Source: Brevundimonas sp. | GTDB lineage: Bacteria; Pseudomonadota; Alphaproteobacteria; Caulobacterales; Caulobacteraceae | Assembly (NCBI GenBank): GCA_027531145.1 | Contig: JAPZRF010000014.1 | Coordinates: 41,628 to 105,627, forward strand | Direction of reading: 5' to 3' | Length of the DNA stretch: 64,000 nt | In this document: positions 1 through 7,865 of the stretch, in pieces | Position numbering within the stretch: position 1 is the stretch's first letter | How the letters are laid out: the number at the start of each line of letters is the position of its first letter | Notes under the pieces: generated by a model | Database searches by the model: none | What the model saw: the letters and a program-made list of their open reading frames with translations, nothing else | What the model was told of the DNA's origin: nothing | Translations under genes and position numbers: made by a program

Positions 1-1
1 G

Positions 2-115
2 CAGAGGCTGGTCGACGAGGCTTACGCCTCAGGCGTCAGCGACAAGAGCTTTGAGGAGATCATCGGCGAGGCCCGGGCCGAGGCCGACGCCCGGGCGGCC
101 ACGCAGGCCGCCTGA
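2..115 (+). CDS. ParD-like antitoxin, C-terminal part (gene starts before the window)
   Basis: Only the last 37 codons are present, read in the frame that stops with TGA at 113-115. The visible peptide (…LVDEAYASGVSDKSF… then EEIIGEARAEA) resembles the acidic, Ala/Glu-rich tail of ParD/CC2985-type antitoxins, the part that wraps the partner toxin. The ParE-like toxin starts 2 bp downstream, the usual antitoxin-first order. In known ParD proteins the N-terminal ribbon-helix-helix domain binds the operon promoter; here it lies outside the window, so this assignment rests on the tail and the neighbour. Confidence 0.7.
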   Translation, partial: QRLVDEAYASGVSDKSFEEIIGEARAEADARAATQAA

Positions 116-117
116 CC

Positions 118-429
118 GTGCGGGTCCGCTATAGCGGCGCGGCGCAGGCGGACCTGAAAGCAATCTATCTCTACGGCGAGAGCACCTTTGGTCGACGTGC
201 GGCAGAGGCTTACGCCGCCGGCCTCCGCGGAGCTGTGCAACTCATTGCGGACTATCCGCTGGCGGCGCCTCTGCGGCCGGTTATCGAGCCGCCCGTGCGC
301 GCCCGAGTGTTCCGTGCCCACATCATCCTCTACACCGTCGACGAGACTGGCGTGCTCATCCTGCGCTTCCGTCATGCGCAGGAGGACTGGCAGGAGCACA
401 TGCCAGAGGCTTCGGAGGACACTCCATGA
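118..429 (+). CDS. ParE/RelE-superfamily toxin
   Basis: This 103-residue protein has the size and pattern of a ParE toxin: an N-terminal beta strand (VRYSGAAQADLKAIY), two helices, then a C-terminal sheet with RARVFRAHIILYTVDE and VLILRFRHAQEDW. ParE toxins poison DNA gyrase and RelE relatives cleave mRNA; the sequence alone does not separate the two, but the ParD-like partner favours ParE. It starts with GTG 2 bp after the antitoxin stop, so the pair should be translationally coupled. Its last codons overlap the DUF72 gene start by 4 bp (ATGA), an unusual coupling of a toxin to an unrelated-looking gene. Confidence 0.85.
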   Translation: MRVRYSGAAQADLKAIYLYGESTFGRRAAEAYAAGLRGAVQLIADYPLAAPLRPVIEPPVRARVFRAHIILYTVDETGVLILRFRHAQEDWQEHMPEASEDTP

Positions 430-1175
430 CCCACCCAATCCACATCGGCGTCGGCGGCTGGACCTATGAGCCCTGGCGCGGGGTGTTCTATCCCGAGGGC
501 CTGACGCAGAAGCGCGAGCTGGAGTTCGCCAGCCGGCGTCTGACCTCGATCGAGATCAACGGTACCTACTATTCGACCTTCAAGCCCGACAGCTGGTTGA
601 AGTGGCGGGACGAGACGCCTGACGGCTTCGTCTTCTCGGTCAAGGCCAGCCGTTACTGCACCAACCGCAAGGTGCTGTCGGACATGGGCGAGTCGATGGA
701 CCGCTTCCTCGGTCAGGGGCTGACGGCGCTTGGCGACCGGCTGGGGCCGATCAACTGGCAGTTCATGGCCACCAAGAAGTTCGACCCGGTCGACTTCGAC
801 GGTTTCCTGAAGTTGCTGCCGGCCGAGCGCGAGGGCGTGCGGCTGCGCCATGCGCTGGAGGTGCGCCACGGCTCGTTCGAGACCCCGCATTTCTACGAGT
901 TGGCGGCGAGGTATGGCTGCGCCATCGTCTACGCCGAGGACGACGAGGCCCCGGAGTGGCCGCGCATCGACCAGCAGACCGCCGACTTCACTTACGCACG
1001 GCTGATGTCGAGCCGCGAGGACGAGTCGACCGGGATGAAGACCGACGAGCTCGACGCCGTCGCCGCCCGGACCCGCGGCTGGGCCGATCGCGGCGAGGTG
1101 TTCGCCTATTTCATCGCCGGGGCCAAGGTGCGCAATCCGGCAGCCGCCGAAGCGCTGATCGCGCGGCTGCGGTAG
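426..1175 (+). CDS. DUF72 (YecE-like) family protein
   Basis: This 249-residue protein belongs to the DUF72/YecE family, a TIM-barrel-like fold of unknown biochemical function. The start (HIGVGGWTYEPWRGVFYP), the SIEINGTYYS segment near residue 40 and FVFSVKASRY near residue 75 are family hallmarks. Length is normal, although many members end in a longer tail. The ATG overlaps the ParE stop (ATGA), so it is probably translated from the same message as the toxin-antitoxin pair. No function is proposed; coupling to the toxin may simply reflect insertion of the pair upstream. Confidence 0.88.
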   Translation: MTHPIHIGVGGWTYEPWRGVFYPEGLTQKRELEFASRRLTSIEINGTYYSTFKPDSWLKWRDETPDGFVFSVKASRYCTNRKVLSDMGESMDRFLGQGLTALGDRLGPINWQFMATKKFDPVDFDGFLKLLPAEREGVRLRHALEVRHGSFETPHFYELAARYGCAIVYAEDDEAPEWPRIDQQTADFTYARLMSSREDESTGMKTDELDAVAARTRGWADRGEVFAYFIAGAKVRNPAAAEALIARLR

Positions 1176-1235
1176 TTGTCAAAAGGCCGACAATACCCAG
1201 TCGGCCGCGTGGTTTTCCAGGATAGAGACCCGCCC

Positions 1236-2306
1236 ATGCCCATCGCCACCCGCGCCTTCGCCGCCGTCGCCGCCGACAGGCCGCTGGAACCATACCGCTT
1301 CGAACGGCGCGACCCCGGCCCGGACGATGTGGCGATCGAGATCAGGTACTGCGGCGTCTGCCACTCCGATCTCCACATGGCGAAGAATGACCTCGGCAAC
1401 GCTCGCTATCCGATCGTACCGGGGCACGAGATCGCGGGGGTGGTGACGGCGGTCGGGGCCAATGTCAGTCGCTTCAAGGTCGGGGACCGGGTCGGCGTCG
1501 GCTGCATGGTCGACAGCTGCCGCGCCTGCGAGCCCTGCCGCGCCGGCGAGGAGCAGTACTGCGTCCCCGGCATGACCCAGACCTATGGCTCCCGGGATCC
1601 GAAGGGCGGACCAGTGAACCAGCGGATCACCCAGGGTGGCTACTCGGACCGCATCACGGTCGACCAGAACTATGTCCTGCTCATCCCCGACGCCCTGCCG
1701 CTCGACGCCGCAGCGCCGCTGCTGTGCGCCGGCATCACTACCTTCTCGCCGCTGAAGCACTGGAAGGTCGGGCCGGGATCGAAGGTGGCCGTGGTCGGCC
1801 TCGGCGGCCTCGGCCACATGGCCGTCAAGCTGGCGGTGGCCATGGGCGCCGAGGTGACGGTGCTGTCGACCTCGGACCGCAAGCGCGCCGACGCCGAACG
1901 CATGGGGGCGAAGCACTTCCTGATCAATTCGGACGCCGCGGCCATGCAGGCGGCGGCGGAGAGGTTCAACCTGATCATCAACACGGTCTCGGCCACCCAC
2001 GAGATCGCCAGCCACCTGCAGCTGCTGGCGCGCGACGGGACCATGGTCATGCTGGGCCTGACCACCGAGGGCCTGCCGGTCTTCGCCCTGCCGCTGCTGT
2101 GGCGTCGCCGCAGCGTCGCCGGCTCGCTGATCGGCGGCATCCGCGAGACCCAGGAGATGCTCGACTTCTGCGCCGAGCACGGCATCACCTGCGAGATCGA
2201 GACCATCGCCCCGGACCAGATCAACGACGCCTATGCGCGGCTGGAGAAGTCCGACGTGCGCTACCGCTTCGTCATCGACATGGCGCGCATGGCCGCCTTA
2301 GGTTGA
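1236..2306 (+). CDS. Zinc-dependent NAD(P) alcohol dehydrogenase (YahK/cinnamyl-alcohol type)
   Basis: Medium-chain dehydrogenase/reductase that interconverts alcohols and aldehydes in the cytoplasm. Visible motifs in order are the catalytic zinc ligands in CGVCHSD (about residue 40) and PGHE (about 65), the structural-zinc loop with four cysteines (SCRACEPCRAGEEQYC, about 93-108), and the Rossmann motif VGLGGLGHMAVK (about 190). The 356-residue length fits. An upstream in-frame TTG at 1176 would add 20 residues without family similarity, so the ATG at 1236 was chosen. It stands alone, 60 bp after the DUF72 gene. The physiological substrate cannot be read from the sequence. Confidence 0.88.
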   Translation: MPIATRAFAAVAADRPLEPYRFERRDPGPDDVAIEIRYCGVCHSDLHMAKNDLGNARYPIVPGHEIAGVVTAVGANVSRFKVGDRVGVGCMVDSCRACEPCRAGEEQYCVPGMTQTYGSRDPKGGPVNQRITQGGYSDRITVDQNYVLLIPDALPLDAAAPLLCAGITTFSPLKHWKVGPGSKVAVVGLGGLGHMAVKLAVAMGAEVTVLSTSDRKRADAERMGAKHFLINSDAAAMQAAAERFNLIINTVSATHEIASHLQLLARDGTMVMLGLTTEGLPVFALPLLWRRRSVAGSLIGGIRETQEMLDFCAEHGITCEIETIAPDQINDAYARLEKSDVRYRFVIDMARMAALG

Positions 2307-2314
2307 GCTCACCT

Positions 2315-2344
2315 GTCATTGTCCCTTGGCAGAATGACAATGAC
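2315..2344. promoter_or_regulatory. Perfect 9-bp inverted repeat upstream of the XRE cassette
   Basis: GTCATTGTC (2315-2323) and GACAATGAC (2336-2344) form an exact inverted repeat with a 12-bp spacer, directly before a promoter-like TTGACA. It may be an operator for the XRE regulator encoded downstream. It could alternatively act as a weak hairpin after the dehydrogenase gene, but no T-tract follows. Confidence 0.5.
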
Positions 2345-2346
2345 GC

Positions 2347-2375
2347 TTGACAATTCGGCCAGCGGATCGTAAAGC
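2347..2375 (+). promoter_or_regulatory. Candidate sigma-70 promoter for the membrane protein/XRE cluster
   Basis: TTGACA at 2347-2352 is followed after 17 bp by TAAAGC at 2370-2375, 30 bp before the first ATG of the cluster. The -35 matches consensus exactly and the -10 is weak. The adjoining inverted repeat at 2315-2344 would let a repressor reach the -35 region. Confidence 0.45.
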
Positions 2376-2405
2376 CTCTTTGTCACAACGACCAGGGCGC
2401 TTGTC

Positions 2406-2840
2406 ATGTCCACCAAACCGCCGGGCCTGCGGAGTTTCGCCGTGTTCTTCGGCGGCAGCCTGCTCCTCGGCTTGACTATCGGCCTCGCGGACGTGGTTCT
2501 GGACCAAGTCGGCAACCCAGTCTCCCGGCTCGGGATTCTCGCGGCCCTCGTTACAGCCTTCGCCGCAGCGGTGTGGCTGGGCCTGCGCTGGTGGTCGCGC
2601 CTCGATGAGGCCGCGCGCGAGGCTCACAAATGGGCCTGGTACTGGGGCGGCTCGTGCGGCGCAGCGCTGGGCTTCCTCGCTGTCGCCGCCGCCACTCGCC
2701 TTGGACAGATCGCCAGCTCTCCGATGCTGGCCAGCTGGACCCCGGCCGAGGCCTTCTACAACGGTGCCCTTGCGCTGATCGCGTGCCAGCTGGTCGGCCA
2801 CGGCATCGCCTGGGCCGTCTGGTGGCTGCAGCGGCGGTGA
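2406..2840 (+). CDS. Small inner-membrane protein of an XRE-linked cassette
   Basis: This 144-residue hydrophobic protein has about four predicted membrane helices (near residues 10-30, 42-62, 78-98 and 118-140) and short charged loops; it has no signal peptide or catalytic motif I recognise. It begins the cluster and ends 4 bp before the short XRE regulator, so the two are almost certainly co-transcribed. The same pairing of a small multi-helix membrane protein followed by a 60-70 residue XRE protein recurs on the minus strand at 14796-15400. The protein may sense or respond to membrane state together with the regulator, but that is inference; function is unknown. Confidence 0.75.
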   Translation: MSTKPPGLRSFAVFFGGSLLLGLTIGLADVVLDQVGNPVSRLGILAALVTAFAAAVWLGLRWWSRLDEAAREAHKWAWYWGGSCGAALGFLAVAAATRLGQIASSPMLASWTPAEAFYNGALALIACQLVGHGIAWAVWWLQRR

Positions 2841-2844
2841 TCCC

Positions 2845-3033
2845 ATGAACAATCGCCTCAAGGTCCTGCGCGCGGAGCTCAACTGGAGCCAGGCCGAGCT
2901 GGCCGAACGGCTGGGGGTATCCCGCCAGACCGTCAACGCCCTCGAGACCGGCCGTTACGACCCGTCCCTTCCCCTCGCCTTCAAGATCGCGCGCGTCTTC
3001 GAACAGCCGATCGAGTCGATCTTCTCGGAATAG
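2845..3033 (+). CDS. Short XRE-family DNA-binding regulator
   Basis: A 62-residue protein that is essentially one helix-turn-helix domain. The segment SQAELAERLGVSRQTVNALE is a textbook Cro/C1-type HTH, followed by the conserved YDPSLPLAFKIARVFEQPIESIF tail of the COG1476 group. Such proteins act as homodimeric repressors in the cytoplasm. It is closely related by eye to the second XRE protein of the window (14796-15005), and each lies next to a small membrane protein gene. The perfect inverted repeat at 2315-2344 is a plausible autoregulatory operator. The next membrane protein gene starts 10 bp downstream. Confidence 0.92.
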   Translation: MNNRLKVLRAELNWSQAELAERLGVSRQTVNALETGRYDPSLPLAFKIARVFEQPIESIFSE

Positions 3034-3043
3034 GAGCGTTCCC

Positions 3044-3625
3044 ATGGTAGCTGACGACGAACGTCCCGTACCCTTGGCCCGCCGCCTCATGGTCGGCACC
3101 CTCCTCACCATCGCCGGTGCCGTCATCGGTGCCGCCGCGGTCCAGTTCACCTTCCTCGGCGACACCAACCTGCCCGACACGGTGGCCGGGCTGGTGGCGA
3201 TCGCTCTGCTCGCCATGACCGTGGGCAGCGTTTTCGTCATGGCGCGCCGCCCGGCCTCCGTACCAAGAGGCTGCGGCGTCCTGCAGATCATCGTCACCGC
3301 CCTCGCGGGCGTCATGCTGCTCGCGCCGATCACGCCGCTCGGCCTGGCCCCGGACGTGACGTTCTTCGGCATCGCCGCCCTGCTCGCGATCCAGACCTTC
3401 GCCAACCTCCTGCTCTGGCGCCGCGCCGATGAGCTGCTCCGGCGGATCACCGTGGAGGCCGGTGCCCTGACCTTCTGGCTCAGCCAGGGCGTCCTGTTCC
3501 TCTACGCCGCCGCCGAGCGGCTAGGCCTCACACCCGAGGTCAACGCCTGGAGCCTGATCGGCGTGATGATGGCTCTCTACATCCTCGCCTCGGGCATTGT
3601 CGCAGCCCAACGCGGCCTATCCTGA
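3044..3625 (+). CDS. Multi-pass membrane protein, unknown function
   Basis: This 193-residue protein shows about six hydrophobic helices (starting near residues 15, 44, 77, 105, 143 and 167), with two short Arg-rich loops (ARRPASVPRG and WRRADELLRR) that probably face the cytoplasm. It lies 10 bp after the XRE regulator and 35 bp before the TraB/GumN gene, as the third gene of the cluster. The second XRE cassette of the window does not have a matching gene here. No enzyme or transporter motif is recognised. Confidence 0.72.
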   Translation: MVADDERPVPLARRLMVGTLLTIAGAVIGAAAVQFTFLGDTNLPDTVAGLVAIALLAMTVGSVFVMARRPASVPRGCGVLQIIVTALAGVMLLAPITPLGLAPDVTFFGIAALLAIQTFANLLLWRRADELLRRITVEAGALTFWLSQGVLFLYAAAERLGLTPEVNAWSLIGVMMALYILASGIVAAQRGLS

Positions 3626-3660
3626 CCCCTGCCTTCACCCTTCCGGAAAGGAGTTCCCAT

Positions 3661-4602
3661 ATGTCCCTGACCCAACTGCTCAAGACCGCCGCCCGCAGCG
3701 CCGTTGGCGTCGCCGCCGGCCTCGCCCTGACCTTCGTCGCCGTCGACAGCGCCTTCGCCCAGGCCCCCGCCGCCCCGACCATCACCCCGGCCACCGGCCA
3801 GGGCCCGGCGCTGTGGCTGATCGAGGATGCAGACTCGCGCATCTGGCTGTTCGGCACCGTCCATGTGCTGCGCCCCAACACCCCCTGGGGCACCGCCAAG
3901 GTCGAGGCCGCCCTGGCCGAGGCTGACACCCTCATCCTCGAGATCAAGGACCCGAACGACCAGGCCGCCGTCGCGCCGCTGATCCAGCAGTTCGGCGTTT
4001 CTCCGGACCGGCCGCTATCCAGCCTGCTAACGCCCGAGGAACTGGCTGAGTTGAACGCCGCCGCGAGCGCGCTGGGTGCCAATGCCGCCGCCCTCGATCC
4101 GCTGCGGCCGTGGCTCGCCGGCCTGACAATTGCGGTCGCGCCAATAATCGCGGCGGGTTTCGACCCGACGTCGGGCGTCGACACCGTGCTGCGCGCCCAG
4201 GCGCTTGCCGCCGGCAAGCCGGTCGGTGAGCTGGAAGGCGCAGAGGCCCAGGTCCGCATGCTGGCGAGCATGTCCGAGGAGACCCAGCTGGCCTTCCTGC
4301 GCTCGGCCCTGCGCGACTACGAGCGGGCGAGCACCATTCTGGACGAGCTGGTCCAAGCCTGGGCCACCGGTGATGTGGAAGCGATCGACAGGATCGGCGT
4401 TGAAGAGATGCGCAACCAGTCACAGGAGCTGTATGATCTGATCTTGGCCAATCGCAACCGCGACTGGGCCGACCAGATCCAGACGATGCTGGCCGCATCG
4501 GGCGACACCTTCATCGCCGTTGGCGCGGCCCACCTCGCCGGGGATGACAGCGTGCAGGAGATCCTGGAGGACCGCGGCGTCCGCGCTGCCCGCGTCCAGT
4601 AA
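3661..4602 (+). CDS. TraB/GumN family protein, exported
   Basis: This 313-residue protein has an N-terminal signal sequence (hydrophobic stretch near residues 14-30, cleavage likely after DSAFAQA) and then the TraB/GumN domain. Family motifs are WLIEDADSRIWLFGTVHVL around residue 60 with the conserved GxxH, and a second GxxH in VGAAHLAGDD near the C terminus. Relatives such as Tiki proteins are metal-dependent proteases, but bacterial members are mostly uncharacterised. A good SD (GGAAAGGAG) precedes the ATG. It is the last gene of the cluster and is followed by a strong intrinsic terminator. Confidence 0.85.
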   Translation: MSLTQLLKTAARSAVGVAAGLALTFVAVDSAFAQAPAAPTITPATGQGPALWLIEDADSRIWLFGTVHVLRPNTPWGTAKVEAALAEADTLILEIKDPNDQAAVAPLIQQFGVSPDRPLSSLLTPEELAELNAAASALGANAAALDPLRPWLAGLTIAVAPIIAAGFDPTSGVDTVLRAQALAAGKPVGELEGAEAQVRMLASMSEETQLAFLRSALRDYERASTILDELVQAWATGDVEAIDRIGVEEMRNQSQELYDLILANRNRDWADQIQTMLAASGDTFIAVGAAHLAGDDSVQEILEDRGVRAARVQ

Positions 4603-4626
4603 ACCGGCCTGGCCTGAAACGTCGAA

Positions 4627-4654
4627 GGGCCCGACCTGCCGGTCGGGTCCTTTT
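4627..4654 (+). terminator. Intrinsic terminator after the TraB/GumN gene
   Basis: A 10-bp GC-rich stem with one G-U pair (GGGCCCGACC with GGTCGGGTCC), a 4-nt loop TGCC and a following TTTT tract. It sits 24 bp after the gene and just before the convergent gmk stop. Confidence 0.8.
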
Positions 4655-4658
4655 CGCG

Positions 4659-5300
4659 TCAAACGACCTCGTGCAGCAGCGCCTGGCGGTAGCCGTCGAC
4701 CCACAGGTTCCGGAACCGGCGGCTACGCTCCGCGTGATAGATGTGCGCCAGCTCGGCATAGGAACGGTCGAAGTCTTCGTTGACGAAGACGTAGTCGAAC
4801 TCGTCCGCGTGCTCGATCTCGCCCTTGGCGTTGTCGATGCGCTGCTCGATCACCTCGGCAGTGTCCTGAGAGCGGGTGATCAGGCGGCGCTTCAACTCGG
4901 CCAGGCTGGGCGGCAGGATGAACACCCGCACGGCGTCTTCCGGGCATTTGCGGGCGACCTCCCTGGCCCCCTGCCAGTCGATATCGAACAGCACATCGCG
5001 GCCCTCGGCGAGGGCCCGCTCGATCGGCGCGCGCGGCGAGCCGTAGAGATTGCCGTGCACATCGGCCCACTCAAGGAAGGCATCCTCGCCGATCAGTCGT
5101 TGGAACAGGGCGCGGTCGACGAAATGATAGTCGCGACCGTCCACCTCGCCGGGGCGGATGCCGCGGGTGGTCATGGAGATCGACAACTCCAGCCCACCAT
5201 GGTCCGCCATCAGCCGCCGGCACAGGGACGTCTTCCCCGCTCCCGAGGGGCTGGCGACAATCAGGAGGACGCCCCGGCGGGGCCTGCGTTCGTTGGACAT
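4659..5300 (-). CDS. gmk: Guanylate kinase
   Basis: Phosphorylates GMP to GDP with ATP, an essential step of guanine nucleotide supply. The 213-residue protein has the P-loop ASPSGAGKTSL near residue 17, the GMP-binding segment SISMTTRGIRPGEVDGRDYHF near residues 42-62, and DIDWQGAREV near residue 105. The reading frame is open upstream for 80 more codons inside mltG, but these are Pro/Arg-rich and unlike the family, so the ATG at 5300 giving MSNERRPRRG was chosen. It is the last gene of the fabG-acpP-fabF-mltG-gmk run, 34 bp after mltG. Confidence 0.97.
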   Translation of the reverse strand: MSNERRPRRGVLLIVASPSGAGKTSLCRRLMADHGGLELSISMTTRGIRPGEVDGRDYHFVDRALFQRLIGEDAFLEWADVHGNLYGSPRAPIERALAEGRDVLFDIDWQGAREVARKCPEDAVRVFILPPSLAELKRRLITRSQDTAEVIEQRIDNAKGEIEHADEFDYVFVNEDFDRSYAELAHIYHAERSRRFRNLWVDGYRQALLHEVV

Positions 5301-5334
5301 GAAGACGCGGACTCGCGGGTCGGAGGAACAGGGA

Positions 5335-6471
5335 TCAGGGCTGGGCGGGGCGTAGCGCGGCACCGCCCTCGGGCTCAAGCGTAATGACGGCCTCACCGGC
5401 CGGGAGGGCAGCGCCCTCCGCAGTCCCGGCCTCGCCCGGCGGCGCGGCCTCTCCGCGCTCGAGGGCCCGCCAGCGGGCCACATTGCGAAGGTGCTCGTCA
5501 TAGGTTCGGGCGAAGGCGTGGCCCCCGCTGCCGTCCGCAACGAAGAAGAGCTCGTCCGTGACCGGGGGGTTCAGCACCGCGCGAAGCGCATCCCGCCCGG
5601 GGTTGGCGATCGGGGTCGGCGGCAGGCCGTCGATGACATAGGTGTTCCAGGGCGTTGGCGCGCGCAGCTCGGACAGGCGAATGCCGCGGCCCAGCGGACG
5701 GCCCTGGGTGATGCCGTAGACGATGGTCGGGTCGCTTTCGAGCCGCATGCTTTGACGCAGCCGGTTGGTGAAGACGGCAGCCACGCGGGGCCGTTCAGCG
5801 GCGAGCCCGGTCTCCTTCTCGACGATCGAGGCGAGGATCACCGCCTCCTCCGGCGTGCGGACCGGCAGATTACCGGCGCGCTGGGTCCACAGGCGGGCGA
5901 GGTTCTCGTCGGCCGCCAGCTGCATGCGTCGGATCACCGACTGGCGGGTTTCGCCGCGGCTGATCTCGTAGGTCTCGGGCCACAGGGAGCCCTCGGCCGG
6001 GACCGCCGGCACCTCGCCGCTCAGCAGCTCCTCGGCCATCAGGATGTCGATAGCCTGGGCCGAGGACCAACCCTCGGGCAGGGTGACGAAATGACGGACG
6101 ACGCGGCCCTCGGTCAGGGTACGGATGACCGTCGACAGCGAGGCGCGCGAGGGGATCTCATACTCCCCGGCCCGCAGCCGGCGGTCGGCGCCCGTCAGGC
6201 TGACGGCCGCCTTGAACATGTCGGTCGAGCGGATCACGCCGGCACGACGCAGCGAGGCACCGATGGCGTCGACATTGGAGCCGGACGCCAGGGTGACGAT
6301 CGTTGTCTCGCCCTGGCGAGCACCCGGGCCGGGACCATAGTAGACGCTCCAGGCCCAGATCAGGCCGGCGATCAGAAACAGGCTGACGGTCGCGGAAGCC
6401 GCCAGCAGCCCGGCGAACAGCCCGGGACGGCGCTGGGCCGCCTGCTGCGCCCGTCCCCTCCAGGACGCCAC
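5335..6471 (-). CDS. mltG: Endolytic murein transglycosylase MltG (YceG-like)
   Basis: Membrane-anchored lytic transglycosylase that cuts nascent glycan strands and is thought to end peptidoglycan polymerisation. The 378-residue protein has a cytoplasmic basic N terminus, one membrane helix near residues 20-45, a LysM-like subdomain, and the YceG core with the catalytic glutamate in ASIVEKETG (about residue 218) followed by VFTNRLRQSMRLESDPTIVYG. The GTG start lies 1 bp after the fabF stop, so translation is likely coupled. The C terminus carries an extra Ala/Glu/Gly-rich tail of about 35 residues. Confidence 0.95.
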   Translation of the reverse strand: MASWRGRAQQAAQRRPGLFAGLLAASATVSLFLIAGLIWAWSVYYGPGPGARQGETTIVTLASGSNVDAIGASLRRAGVIRSTDMFKAAVSLTGADRRLRAGEYEIPSRASLSTVIRTLTEGRVVRHFVTLPEGWSSAQAIDILMAEELLSGEVPAVPAEGSLWPETYEISRGETRQSVIRRMQLAADENLARLWTQRAGNLPVRTPEEAVILASIVEKETGLAAERPRVAAVFTNRLRQSMRLESDPTIVYGITQGRPLGRGIRLSELRAPTPWNTYVIDGLPPTPIANPGRDALRAVLNPPVTDELFFVADGSGGHAFARTYDEHLRNVARWRALERGEAAPPGEAGTAEGAALPAGEAVITLEPEGGAALRPAQP

Positions 6472-6472
6472 C

Positions 6473-7753
6473 TCAGCCCACCTTCCGGAAGATCACGGCG
6501 GCATTGGTGCCGCCGAAGCCGAAGCTGTTGGACATGGCCACGTCGATCTTGCGCGGCCGCGCCGTGTGCGGGATCAGGTCCATCGGCGTCTCGTGCTCTG
6601 GATCGTCCAGGTTGATCGTGGGCGGCGCGATCTGGTCGCGGATCGCGAGGATTGAGAAGATACACTCTATGGCCCCGGCGGCCCCCAGCAGGTGGCCCGT
6701 CATCGATTTGGTCGAGGACATGGACAGGTTGGCGGCATGGTCGCCCGCGAGACGCTCCACCGCCTTCGCCTCGATCCAGTCGGCCATGGTCGAGGTGCCA
6801 TGGGCGTTGACGTAGTCCAGGTCCGACGGCTGCAGGCCGGCGCGCTTCAGGGCCGCCACCATGGCGCGGTAGCCGCCCTCCCCGTCCTCGGACGGCGCGG
6901 TGATGTGCCAGGCGTCGCCCGAGAGGCCGTAGCCCGCCACCTCGGCGTAGATGGTCGCGCCGCGGGCCACGGCGTGCTCGTACGCCTCCAGCACCACCAC
7001 CCCGGCACCCTCGCCCATGACGAAACCGTCGTGGCGGCGATCATACGGCCGGCTGGCCTGCTCCGGCGTGTCGTTGAAGCTGGTGCACAAGGCCCGGCAG
7101 GCGAGGAAACCCGCGATGCCGATCGGCACGATGGAGCTCTCGGCCCCGCCCGCCACCATGACGTCGGCGTCGCCCAGCGCGATCAGCCGGGCCGCGTCGC
7201 CGATGGCGTGGGCCCCGGTGGCGCAGGCGGTGACGACCGAGTGGTTCGGGCCCTTCAGGCCATGCCGGATCGATATCTGACCCGAGGCCAGGTTGATCAG
7301 GGCCGACGGGATGAAGAACGGGCTGACGCGGCGGACGCCCTGTTCCTTCAGGACGATGGCCGTGTCGGCGATGGGGCCGAGCCCGCCGATGCCGGAGCCG
7401 ACCATGACCCCGGTGCGCTCCTTGTCTTCGTCGCTCTCGGGCTTCCAGCCGGCGTCGGCTAGGGCCTCGTCGGCGGCGGCGATGGCGAACAGGATGAAGT
7501 CGTCGACCCGCTTGCGCTCCTTGGCCGACATGATCTGGTCGGGATCGAAGACGCCAGCCACGCCGGGAGCCCCGCCGCCGCGGCCATCCACGCTCGGGAC
7601 CTCGCCGGCGATGGTGCAGCCATAGCCCTCGGTGTCGAACAGGGTGATCGACCGGATGCCCGAGCGACCCTCCAGGATCCCCTTCCAGCTGTGCTCAACC
7701 CCGTGGCCGAGCGGCGTGATCAGCCCGAGGCCCGTGACGACGACGCGGCGCAT
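6473..7753 (-). CDS. fabF: Beta-ketoacyl-ACP synthase II
   Basis: Condensing enzyme that elongates acyl-ACP with malonyl-ACP in type II fatty acid synthesis. The 426-residue thiolase-fold protein shows the complete Cys-His-His triad: Cys177 in VTACATGAH, His318 in NAHGTST and His354 in KSMTGHLLGAAG. The glycine-rich C terminus NSFGFGGTNAAVIF is intact. A Gly-rich insert near residues 57-66 (GRGGGAPGVAG) is a little longer than in enterobacterial FabF. It lies 112 bp after acpP, separated by a strong hairpin, and 1 bp before mltG. Confidence 0.97.
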   Translation of the reverse strand: MRRVVVTGLGLITPLGHGVEHSWKGILEGRSGIRSITLFDTEGYGCTIAGEVPSVDGRGGGAPGVAGVFDPDQIMSAKERKRVDDFILFAIAAADEALADAGWKPESDEDKERTGVMVGSGIGGLGPIADTAIVLKEQGVRRVSPFFIPSALINLASGQISIRHGLKGPNHSVVTACATGAHAIGDAARLIALGDADVMVAGGAESSIVPIGIAGFLACRALCTSFNDTPEQASRPYDRRHDGFVMGEGAGVVVLEAYEHAVARGATIYAEVAGYGLSGDAWHITAPSEDGEGGYRAMVAALKRAGLQPSDLDYVNAHGTSTMADWIEAKAVERLAGDHAANLSMSSTKSMTGHLLGAAGAIECIFSILAIRDQIAPPTINLDDPEHETPMDLIPHTARPRKIDVAMSNSFGFGGTNAAVIFRKVG

Positions 7754-7800
7754 GCCCCGCTCCTTCGAATCTTCAGCTTGGTCAGCCCTGAATCATTAAT

Positions 7801-7838
7801 GGCCGCCCGCGTCGCCCGCTAGGGCGCGCCGGGCGGCC
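7801..7838 (-). terminator. Long GC hairpin between acpP and fabF (attenuator candidate)
   Basis: GGCCGCCCG (7801-7809) and CGGGCGGCC (7830-7838) form a perfect 9-bp outer stem, with further GC-rich pairing possible inside. It follows acpP by 27 bp in the direction of transcription. No T-tract follows (ATTAATGATT), so partial termination or mRNA-end protection, giving more acpP than fabF message, is more likely than full termination. Confidence 0.5.
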
Positions 7839-7865
7839 ACGAATGCCGTGCGAAAAGGACGGGCC

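Noticed and set aside
1179..2180. Long minus-strand frame opposite the alcohol dehydrogenase
   Set aside because: High GC produces long antisense frames; the translation is His/Arg/Gly-rich with no domain, while the plus strand encodes a complete enzyme.
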